Positions 27,830 through 35,008 of a stretch of DNA of 64,000 nucleotides are shown here, piece by piece. This stretch comes from an uncultured Flavobacteriaceae bacterium (GTDB taxonomy: Bacteria; Bacteroidota; Bacteroidia; Flavobacteriales; Flavobacteriaceae): contig CANLWB010000005.1 in assembly GCA_947494695.1 (NCBI GenBank), positions 248,001 through 312,000 of the forward strand. Direction: 5' to 3'. Every line of letters begins with the position of its first letter. Position 1 is the stretch's first letter. The translations under genes were made by a program, and so were the position numbers. The notes below the pieces were generated by a model. That model was not told where the DNA came from. It saw nothing but the letters and a program-made list of their open reading frames with translations, and did no database searches.

Positions 27830-29080
27830 TCATGATCGTCTTCTACTGATCGATCGTGTTTTGTTGTTGCTAGATCTACTTCCACTTTGTGTTACTCTTG
27901 ATCTATTATTGCTTTGTTTAGATCTTACAACGCTACGCTGCTGTCCAACCTTAGGTTTGTTTGGAGCAGTGCGTTGTGCTACACGGTTAGTAGTTCTAGC
28001 ACTATTATTTCTATTATATGTACGAGAGTTTTGTGGTTTTGGTTTATATGTTGTTACATTTTTTCTTTGTCGGGTCACAGAGCTAACTCTGGAGTTATTA
28101 TTTCCAGGTCTTACAACTCTCTTATTTACTTGATTTCTCGTCGTTCTATTATTGCCGTAACTTGAGCTGTTTCGTCTAGAGGTTTGATTTCTATTAGCTG
28201 TACTGTTTCTGGTATTTCTATTTGTGTTTAAGTTGGAATTGTTTCGTCTAATAGGCGTTCTGGTTGCTACCGATCGATTTGTTCTTGAATTTCTAGTGAT
28301 CCCAGAATTACGTCTCGTTGTATTGTTTTGAGTAACACTTCTTCTTGTAGTCACATTTCTATTTATGCGAGTTACATTTCTTTTACTTCTATTTACTGTA
28401 GCGTAACTTCTATTTCTTCTAATAACATCACCACGTCTGCCGTAAACCGAAGTTCTTGGCCTGTAATTGTTGTAAAATGGCCTGTTGTATGCGTAACGCA
28501 AAGGTCTGTATGTTCTTCTGTAAGGTCTGTTGTAAACCACGCAGTATTCGTAAGAAGGGGCGCGGTAATACCTGTGCCATGGTCTGTAAACATAATTTCT
28601 GTTATATACATTTATAAAGCCAGAACAGTGAGAAAAGCGGTTATATCTATTGTAGTGAACATATAATCCTCCAACGCGAGATACATAACCTGAGTTATTG
28701 TAGAAAACATTTACGTTCCCAATTCTGTTTACGCGTCCGTAGTAATCGTAAAACACAGGCGTGTTTTCAATTTGGATAATTGCACCAAATTCGTCATACT
28801 GCACATAAGCATTATAATCGTACCCCGAGTTAAAGCTAAAGTTAATGTTAGGCGTTCCTATAGAAACATTCACATTAGAACCGCAATACTCCTGAATATT
28901 GAAATCGAATTGCCCATCACGAAAAACAGAAAACTCTATGCCGTTTTCAACAAATATGAAAGAGTTGCCGTAACCTCTGGAATAAGTTAAAGTTGAATTT
29001 GACTCGGTGTTGGTTGTAGCTGCGGTAGAGGTGAATCCTACAAGGATTAATCCTGCTAATAAGAATGCTATTTTTTTCAT
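27830..29080 (-). CDS. Secreted Arg/Asn/Ser/Thr-rich low-complexity basic protein
   Basis: This 416-residue protein has a signal peptide (about residues 1-20, ending TSTAA). A Tyr/Asn-rich beta-repeat domain (about 30-150) contains recurring NVxVxYNxxGYVxRxGxxxVHY units. A Tyr/Arg linker follows (about 150-215). From about residue 215 to the end it is almost entirely Arg, Asn, Ser, Thr and Gln, with repeated TRRN, NNRT and RNxRT-like units and hardly any acidic residues. The C-terminal half should be disordered and extremely basic. I know the type only as hypothetical. Binding of nucleic acid, acidic polysaccharide or phosphate is possible. Confidence 0.72.
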   Translation of the reverse strand: MKKIAFLLAGLILVGFTSTAATTNTESNSTLTYSRGYGNSFIFVENGIEFSVFRDGQFDFNIQEYCGSNVNVSIGTPNINFSFNSGYDYNAYVQYDEFGAIIQIENTPVFYDYYGRVNRIGNVNVFYNNSGYVSRVGGLYVHYNRYNRFSHCSGFINVYNRNYVYRPWHRYYRAPSYEYCVVYNRPYRRTYRPLRYAYNRPFYNNYRPRTSVYGRRGDVIRRNRSYATVNRSKRNVTRINRNVTTRRSVTQNNTTRRNSGITRNSRTNRSVATRTPIRRNNSNLNTNRNTRNSTANRNQTSRRNSSSYGNNRTTRNQVNKRVVRPGNNNSRVSSVTRQRKNVTTYKPKPQNSRTYNRNNSARTTNRVAQRTAPNKPKVGQQRSVVRSKQSNNRSRVTQSGSRSSNNKTRSISRRRS

Positions 29081-29386
29081 AATTGTATATTTTAAAGTGA
29101 TATAGTATGGTAATTACAAACAGCGTGCCAAAAAAATAAAGAGGTAACTTATTAAAAGTGGTGGTGAGTGTGTAACTTTTTAATTATCAAAAATGTACGA
29201 GTTGATTTTAGGCTGTTAAGCCATTTTTGGCAATTAAAAACGTCTTTTTGATGTTTTGTTTAGTTCTGGTCAAGTAAAAAAGGCTAAATAGACACTTTCG
29301 ATAAGTTTCAGTCAAGATATTTTTTTCTCAAAAAAACAGCTATAGGTTAATTTTATTGCAGTGAATTAACTAAAATATTAATAATT
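29081..29386. other. Divergent intergenic region
   Basis: These 306 AT-rich bases lie between the leftward basic-protein gene and the first T9SS cargo gene. I see no ORF, no stable hairpin and no exact TAnnTTTG box. The leader before the cargo gene contains GAATTAACTAAAATATTAA, similar to that before the second cargo gene. Confidence 0.5.
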
Positions 29387-30130
29387 ATGAAAAAAATTAC
29401 CTTATTACTTTTATTGATTGTATGTTCTTCAGCAATAGCTCAAAGAGTGGAGCCTACTTTTACCTGGTCTAATAAATCAGACTACCAAATTAATGGAGAA
29501 GAAGCAGTAACATTTAAGCCAGGGGATGCTATTACCGTGGAAATGACCTATACAATGGGCTCAACAGACGGAGTTGAAGATGGTTTTGATTTTACAATAG
29601 CGGGACTTCAAGATGAACCTGTTGCGAATTTCGACCATATTAATGGCGTGTGGGCTAACGAAACAGTAGCAGTGCCTGTTGATTTTGTCTATCCGGGAGC
29701 TGGAACCGGAGGCGTTGTTACGGCTAATTATACCATTCCGAATGATGCTGAATTAAGCTCAGCAAATGCTGATTTAACGTATAGGATTTTAGCCTATTTG
29801 GCATATACCCCAGATGGAGGCGGTACCATTTATGGAGGAGCAGGAGCGAGTGATCCAACTTTAGTTTACATACGAAGTCAATCCGAAATAGATGCGATAT
29901 TATCAACAGAAAATTTCAGTAAAGACAAATTAGAATCTTTTTATAATACGTCCAAAGATGCTATTATTATTAAAGACAGGATAGATGGCGGTTATTCGAT
30001 TTATAACTTATTGGGACAATCTGTTTTAGAAGGTAAGACTATTAATACCGATGAGATTAGTGTTGAGTCTTTAAAATCTGGCTTGTATATTTTGTCAACT
30101 CAAAAAGGAACTTTAAAATTTGTTAAGTAG
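29387..30130 (+). CDS. Secreted protein with T9SS type A sorting domain (twin 1)
   Basis: This 247-residue protein has an N-terminal signal peptide (MKKITLLLLLIVCSSAIAQ). A beta-rich domain of unknown family covers about residues 20-165, with an acidic composition. The C-terminal T9SS sorting domain (about 174-247) contains GGYSIYNLLGQSV and ends LKSGLYILSTQKGTLKFVK. It should pass the Sec system and be exported by the type IX machinery, losing the sorting domain. The sorting region closely matches the next gene, 54 of 75 residues by eye, so the two are duplicates at least in part. Confidence 0.85.
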   Translation: MKKITLLLLLIVCSSAIAQRVEPTFTWSNKSDYQINGEEAVTFKPGDAITVEMTYTMGSTDGVEDGFDFTIAGLQDEPVANFDHINGVWANETVAVPVDFVYPGAGTGGVVTANYTIPNDAELSSANADLTYRILAYLAYTPDGGGTIYGGAGASDPTLVYIRSQSEIDAILSTENFSKDKLESFYNTSKDAIIIKDRIDGGYSIYNLLGQSVLEGKTINTDEISVESLKSGLYILSTQKGTLKFVK

Positions 30131-30153
30131 AAAGGGATTTCAAACAACAATAG

Positions 30154-30189
30154 AAGAGGCTGTCTGAAAAGGCAGTCTTTTTTTTTGTC
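30154..30189 (+). terminator. Terminator of T9SS cargo gene 1
   Basis: A stem of about 9 bp (GGCTGTCT region with AGGCAGTC, two wobble pairs, GAAA loop) is followed by ten T residues. Confidence 0.8.
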
Positions 30190-30594
30190 AAAAATGTTTA
30201 TGATTTTTTTCGATTATGGTGATGTGTCTTTTTGATTTTCTTCTCGAAACTTTAATATTGGGATACCTTGATAAGTAAATAAGAAATAAACGCATGTTCG
30301 TAATAGTTTTATTAATAGACAAATGGTTCAATTGGGAACCAATGAGTACCCTAAAATCTAGTAATTACTGAATTTAAAACTGAACATTTGTTTAATATGT
30401 TGAAATTTAGATATTTATATGTTTGAGAGATTGTTCCTGTTAAAAAATATATTTAGAAGACCTTTGTTAAGTTTTAGTTAAGCTGTTAAAGAAAAATAAA
30501 TTTTGATGATCAGTTTATGTTCAGCTATTATTTTAGTGTTAAAAGGTGTAATATTTTATATTTACTACAAATAATTAACTAAAATTTTAAGGAT
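30190..30594. other. Long non-coding leader of T9SS cargo gene 2
   Basis: These 405 bases hold no coding frame. A sequence TATATTTA at 30556-30563 resembles the minus-7 box with a final mismatch and lies 32 bp before the start. AATTAACTAAAATTTTAAGG precedes the ATG, close to the leader of cargo gene 1. Confidence 0.4.
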
Positions 30595-31224
30595 ATGAAA
30601 AAAATTACATTATTATTGTTTTTAGCGACAAGTTTTACTTTCGCTCAAAGAATAGTAGAAATTGTTACTATTAACGGGGAGAGTCTTAATGATTTTATAA
30701 CCAATACAAGTAACACTCTTAACATTGGAACCGATTACGATTTTGTTATCGATTTTTCCGGTCAAGAAACTTCTGACAACGATTTGATAATTAAGGTTTT
30801 GACGGCTGGTTTTGGTGATACAGCCAATATCGCTAGTGTTCCAATTACTACCGCGAGCGGACAACTTACAGTGACACTAACGCCATCGGCAGAAGTTTCT
30901 GGTGGGATCATACAGGTAAGAACAACTACTAGTGTGAATTTTGCAAATTCGGGAGATAATGTGTTTGACTACGGATGGAATGTAGATCCAGCTTTATCAA
31001 CAGAAGATTTTAACAAGAATAAACTGCAAGCTTTTTATAGCACATCTAGAGATGCCATTGTTGTAAAGGACAGAATGGATGGGGGGTATTCAATTTACAA
31101 CTTATTGGGACAATCTGTTTTAGAAGGAGATATTGCTAATGCTGAGGAAATTAATGTAGGAAACCTAAAGTCAGGTTTATACATTTTATCAACTAAACAA
31201 GGTACTTTAAAATTTATTAAGTAA
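30595..31224 (+). CDS. Secreted protein with T9SS type A sorting domain (twin 2)
   Basis: This 209-residue protein has a signal peptide (residues 1-17, MKKITLLLFLATSFTFA). A beta-sandwich-like domain covers about 20-130. The C-terminal sorting domain (about 136-209) is nearly the same as that of the preceding gene (GGYSIYNLLGQSVLEGD, LKSGLYILSTKQGTLKFIK). The N-terminal domains differ much more, which suggests duplication followed by divergence or domain exchange. The role is unknown, and no enzymatic motif is visible. Monocistronic: its own terminator follows. Confidence 0.83.
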   Translation: MKKITLLLFLATSFTFAQRIVEIVTINGESLNDFITNTSNTLNIGTDYDFVIDFSGQETSDNDLIIKVLTAGFGDTANIASVPITTASGQLTVTLTPSAEVSGGIIQVRTTTSVNFANSGDNVFDYGWNVDPALSTEDFNKNKLQAFYSTSRDAIVVKDRMDGGYSIYNLLGQSVLEGDIANAEEINVGNLKSGLYILSTKQGTLKFIK

Positions 31225-31246
31225 TATACCACTCTTCAAATAAAGA

Positions 31247-31281
31247 TAAAAGGACACTAGGTTTAACCTGTGTCCTTTTAT
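31247..31281 (+). terminator. Terminator of T9SS cargo gene 2
   Basis: AAAAGGACAC pairs with GTGTCCTTTT, extended by AGGT/ACCT after a single bulge, with a 3-base loop. Confidence 0.82.
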
Positions 31282-31738
31282 TGTAAAATGAGCTTTCTTT
31301 TTTTAGTATGTTTTCATTTCATGCTTTTTTTTTATAATAATTGCTGTTTCTATTTCCAATTATAGAAAACCCAGTGTTAGATATGTTGATGTCTTCCGCT
31401 TTGCGATTAGTGCATAAATTTTATGAGACTTCTTCTGGAGTTCCCTTTGTCCTTATTTATAGGTTATCATAGTATGCTTAACTCAATATAGATATTAAAA
31501 GCGTCCATTAGGAAAAATTAAAAACGTAATACCATGCTCTATAAGCTTAATAGGTTGGGTGTAACGATATGGTTTGGTTATATCTAAATAATTTTTCTGG
31601 TTTTGGCTGCTTAATTATATTACATATACTAATCTCTTATTAATAAGTCCGCAAATAAGCTTCTGATGTTTTCACAATAATAGGGCTTTACATGATGTCT
31701 GCGTTTTAGTTTTTTTATCTTATAGGGTTGACATGTAT
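31282..31738. other. Gene-free stretch
   Basis: About 457 bases have no supported gene on either strand. The longest ATG frames are under 35 codons and have no promoter. No repeats or RNA structure stand out. Confidence 0.5.
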
Positions 31739-32185
31739 CTAGTTGTACTCGTCGTAAGAATGAATGTTCTTCATAATCTCCTCGTAAAACAAAACAGCAG
31801 AAACGAGGTTTCCTGTGTCTGAATACGGTAAAAACATTCTCTGAAATTCCAGGGTTTCCTGAACATAATTTTCTGTGTTTTCCATTTGGTTGTCGAGAGC
31901 TTTTATATTTTCACCACTGGTTGGAATGCCTAATGACGTCATGGTAATACCTGGTTTGGTAGCAAAGGCTATATAAGGTAGTATGTTGGCAAGAACCTGA
32001 ATTCTTTCAACATATAATTCTAATAGTTCACCTTTTCTCATTTGTTTTAATTCGTCGCTGTCATGGTATTTCCCTATACCAATATCTTTTTTTATAAAGC
32101 TCTTTGGGGCGGTTTTTTTTTGAGCAAAACTCAATGCGCTAATAAAAAAAACACTAACACATAGCAGGGTAATTTTTGATTTCAT
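31739..32185 (-). CDS. Hypothetical secreted/periplasmic protein
   Basis: This 148-residue protein has a clear signal peptide (about residues 1-21, ending SALSFA). A mature helical domain is rich in charged residues and includes ELKQMRKGELLELYVERIQVLANILPYIAF. I recognise no family. It stands alone in a sparse region, and no enzymatic motif or metal site is visible. The composition and the Sec signal support a genuine gene. Confidence 0.68.
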   Translation of the reverse strand: MKSKITLLCVSVFFISALSFAQKKTAPKSFIKKDIGIGKYHDSDELKQMRKGELLELYVERIQVLANILPYIAFATKPGITMTSLGIPTSGENIKALDNQMENTENYVQETLEFQRMFLPYSDTGNLVSAVLFYEEIMKNIHSYDEYN

Positions 32186-32750
32186 GATTATGGGTTTAAA
32201 TTCTGCCTACTCTTTAGCTTTTCGGCTTACGCTTTTGATCTTACTCTTTCAATTTGCGTGCCAAAAATGCAATTACCTGTATATTAGGTGTTTGTGTAAG
32301 TTTTGATTACCAAAAGAAATGAGGTTAGAATCCTGTTTTATTAAAAAATCGTCTACTTGGTATATTTATTTATCCCTTTGAGGCAATTTTATTAGATTAT
32401 TTTAACAGCGTCCAAGGTGAAATAATCTAATTAACAGAATATGTTTTGCTTATGTGGGATTATTACTTAGTCTAAAAAAGATTTGAACGTTAACGTATTT
32501 GTATAGTAAGTATTGATGACCGTCCTGTTTTTGCCAAATCTGGAGGTGCGCTTGGTTGTAATGTTCTTTTGTATCATAGGTTTTAGTCAAAAATTTAAAA
32601 TTGACCTGTTCATCTTTTTTAATGAATGTTTTTCTCGTTTTAAATTCAGTCAATGAAAAAAAAATCATTAGTTGCACATTCTCAATATTTAATTGGTGTT
32701 AGAAAAATAATGTTTTAAATTATTATTTTTATCAAAACAAATTAGGTTAT
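32186..32750. other. Mostly gene-free stretch with one doubtful ORF
   Basis: This stretch of 565 bases contains only a GTG-initiated minus-strand frame (32450-32677, listed separately with low confidence). No hairpins or exact TAnnTTTG elements were found. Confidence 0.45.
32450..32677 (-). CDS. Doubtful 75-residue hypothetical protein
   Basis: The frame opens with GTG at 32677 or ATG at 32668. The peptide is lysine/glutamine-rich in the middle (HYNQAHLQIWQKQDGHQYLLY), with mixed polar and aromatic content. It has no signal peptide and I recognise no family. The surrounding region is sparse and no promoter is evident, so this may be non-coding. Confidence 0.22.
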   Translation of the reverse strand: MQLMIFFSLTEFKTRKTFIKKDEQVNFKFLTKTYDTKEHYNQAHLQIWQKQDGHQYLLYKYVNVQIFFRLSNNPT

Positions 32751-33824
32751 ATGGGGAATCAATCGAAAATCTGTAAAAATTGCGAACAACCTTTTGAAGA
32801 ACAGTTTAAGTTTTGTCCAAATTGCGGGCAACAAGTAAGAGATAATCTTACAGTTGGAGTTCTGTTCTATAATACCATTAGTAACTATTTTTCCTTTGAT
32901 GCTCGTTTTTTAAAAAGTCTTTTGCCTTTATTGTTAAGGCCTGGGTATTTAGCAAGGAAATTTATTGAAGGGAAACGATTGCTATATTTACATCCTGCAC
33001 AACTTTATTTATTTGTTTCGGTAGTATTTTTCTTTTTGCTATCTACGACTGTAATTAGGGATCAAGTTCAAACCATGGACGATGAGTTTAAGAAAATTGG
33101 GGGTAAATCTCAAATTTCAGATTATACAGGAGTAAATGGCGAGCAAGCATTAGATGATGTTAAATTAGATAGTGTTCTGCTCCCTCTACAAGAAAATGGT
33201 ATTCCAGGATTGGATATCAAGGATGTTAAGGAAGTGGATTCCATTGTAAAAAAAGAGATGGTGAATGCCGGGACGGGAGGCTATTTTCTTCCTTATAGAA
33301 AGACAATAGATTCCTTAATGGCGGCAGGGGCTTCTGAAGATGTTGCTTTAAAGGCGCTGGGAATGGAGGATGATGCAGGTTATTTTACCAAAAAGTTTTT
33401 CTCTCAATTGCTTAAGCTTTACAAAAATCGTAATGGGGGCCAGGTTTTACAGGCTATATATGACACCATTCCTGTTTCTCTGTTCTTTTTGCTTCCTGTT
33501 TTTGCGCTTATTCTAAAGTTGTTTTTTTATAGAAGAGGGAGTTATGCGCATCATTTGGTCTTTAGTTTTTATTATTTTTCGTTTCTATTTACCGTTTTTA
33601 ATATCATTCTAATAGTTAATAGTTTTTTGGCCGTTCCATTTTGGATTGATTTCTTACTTGTTCTGTCTACATTTTTTTACCTGCTAATTGCTATTAAGCG
33701 ATTTTATAATAGTGGTTGGTTTTTAAGTTTTATTAAAACATTTTTTTCTAGTTTTATTTATTTAATGGTTGTAATTCCAATGGCTCTCATTGTTGTAGGT
33801 TTAATAGGTTTTATGCTTTATTAG
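32751..33824 (+). CDS. DUF3667 domain-containing membrane protein with N-terminal zinc ribbon
   Basis: This 357-residue protein starts with a Cys4 zinc ribbon (C-x2-C at residues 8-11 and C-x2-C at 22-25, in NFCPNCG-like context). The DUF3667 core follows (NYFSFDARFLKSLLPLLLRPGYLARKFIEGKR...LHPAQLYLF). A first transmembrane helix lies near residues 82-100, a soluble loop covers about 105-225, and four C-terminal helices end the protein. The family is common in Bacteroidetes and has no known function. The gene stands alone with its own terminator. Confidence 0.85.
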   Translation: MGNQSKICKNCEQPFEEQFKFCPNCGQQVRDNLTVGVLFYNTISNYFSFDARFLKSLLPLLLRPGYLARKFIEGKRLLYLHPAQLYLFVSVVFFFLLSTTVIRDQVQTMDDEFKKIGGKSQISDYTGVNGEQALDDVKLDSVLLPLQENGIPGLDIKDVKEVDSIVKKEMVNAGTGGYFLPYRKTIDSLMAAGASEDVALKALGMEDDAGYFTKKFFSQLLKLYKNRNGGQVLQAIYDTIPVSLFFLLPVFALILKLFFYRRGSYAHHLVFSFYYFSFLFTVFNIILIVNSFLAVPFWIDFLLVLSTFFYLLIAIKRFYNSGWFLSFIKTFFSSFIYLMVVIPMALIVVGLIGFMLY

Positions 33825-33850
33825 CTAATTTGGTAATGGAGTTGAAATTA

Positions 33851-33884
33851 AAAAAGGTATGTAATGACTTCAAATACCTTTTTG
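33851..33884 (+). terminator. Terminator of the DUF3667 gene
   Basis: AAAAAGGTAT (33851-33860) pairs perfectly with ATACCTTTTT (33874-33883) around a 13-base loop. Confidence 0.75.
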
Positions 33885-34199
33885 TTGAGATTAGAGACCT
33901 TAGAGTAGATGATTTGCCTTGAATCTTTAATTGAAACAATTTGGGTGAAATTGTATTTTATTGATAATAAATAATTTATGAATTAGTAGCTAGCTGTAAA
34001 GAATAAATACCTGTTTGAGCGGGATTATTTAGTGTGACTTTTTTAAGAATAAGGAACCTGTATTGGAATTTCTCCGACTCAAGAGATTAGTGTCTGAGTT
34101 TAAGGCATGTTATCTTGAATGTGTAAATTCATTAATATTTTTTGATAACTCATTGATTTTTAATACATTGTGTTTTAGTTAATCCAAAAACACATTATT
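33885..34199. other. Gene-free leader region
   Basis: These 315 bases have no supported ORF or clear promoter box. The region presumably holds the promoter of the lipoprotein gene at 34200. Confidence 0.45.
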
Positions 34200-34772
34200 A
34201 TGAAAACTATTACTAACCTTATTTCTTTTTGTTTTATTGCTCTTATATTGTCGTCTTGCGTGGCTAGAGCGGCCTATGTTTCACGTTCGGAAAGGACTAG
34301 TTTTAGCTCTTCTGGAGTTTCCTTGGCGCCAACAACATCTAAATCGACTAGTAAAGCCACGAGTTCAAATAATGCTTTGCTAAATATTTCGAATACCGTA
34401 TCCAAATCTGGGTTCCTTGTAGGTATTTATTTTACCGATATTGATCTTACCGATAAGTTTGAAATTCAACCCGAAGTAGATTTCTTGCTAGTTAAAGATT
34501 TAAATGAGATACAGGCTCCTATTTTGCTGAAGTATAACGTTGCAGATAAATTTAGCGTTCTAGCTGGCCCTAATTTTGGGTTTCTTTTAGATGCGCCTAC
34601 AGGCTTTAAATCATTTAATTTCGCAGTTGACTTTGGTGCGGCTTACGACATTGCAGAGAAGATAAATATTAACGCCAGGTATGATTTAGGGCTTACCAAT
34701 ATGTTGGAAAATGCAGGAGGTGCGTCTTCAAAACTTAGCGCATTCCAGCTAGGAGTGGGGTATAAGTTCTAA
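34200..34772 (+). CDS. Putative outer-membrane beta-barrel lipoprotein
   Basis: This 190-residue protein has a lipoprotein signal (lipobox LSSC, lipidated Cys at residue 20). A Ser/Thr-rich linker (about 28-60) leads to eight alternating strands with aromatic ends (FLVGIYFTDIDL, FEIQPEVDFLLV, FSVLAGPNFGFLL, ININARYDLGLTN, LSAFQLGVGYKF). It resembles the small porin-like outer_membrane_beta-barrel domains of Bacteroidetes. A barrel preceded by a lipobox is slightly unusual, and a lipidated periplasmic beta-domain is an alternative. It is monocistronic. Confidence 0.72.
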   Translation: MKTITNLISFCFIALILSSCVARAAYVSRSERTSFSSSGVSLAPTTSKSTSKATSSNNALLNISNTVSKSGFLVGIYFTDIDLTDKFEIQPEVDFLLVKDLNEIQAPILLKYNVADKFSVLAGPNFGFLLDAPTGFKSFNFAVDFGAAYDIAEKININARYDLGLTNMLENAGGASSKLSAFQLGVGYKF

Positions 34773-34863
34773 TGTAGGGGTAATGATATTTGTCAATAAC
34801 TGGTTGCATCTGTGTTCTGGTTCATGATGTCTTGCTGTTTTTAATACAGTGAAAACCAGATAA

Positions 34864-34907
34864 CTCTATAATGAAAAAATGGACACAAATTTAATGTCAT
34901 TATAGAG
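34864..34907. repeat. Perfect 11-bp inverted repeat
   Basis: CTCTATAATGA (34864-34874) is repeated as TCATTATAGAG (34897-34907) with a 22-base spacer. It lies between convergent genes and has no T-tract. Confidence 0.7.
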
Positions 34908-34946
34908 GCTATTTGAAAGACTGCCTGAAGTTTATGTTCGGGAAAT

Positions 34947-35002
34947 GAACTCATTTAAACAGTTTTAATTTTTACTGAAATCGAAACCACTTAAATGAGT
35001 TC
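34947..35002. repeat. Perfect 12-bp inverted repeat with inner stem
   Basis: GAACTCATTTAA (34947-34958) pairs with TTAAATGAGTTC (34991-35002). The 32-base spacer has an inner CAGT/ACTG pair. It sits just past the uvrA stop and could act as a transcript-end stabiliser or terminator. Confidence 0.72.
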
Positions 35003-35008
35003 AAGTCT

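Noticed and set aside
27861-28666. Several long plus-strand open frames
   Set aside because: They are antisense shadows of the low-complexity Arg/Asn/Ser-rich gene, whose repeated codons keep other frames open. That gene has a signal peptide and normal codon use.
34864-35002. Insertion sequence or MITE ends
   Set aside because: The two inverted repeats are close together, differ in sequence, and show no target-site duplication or transposase gene.
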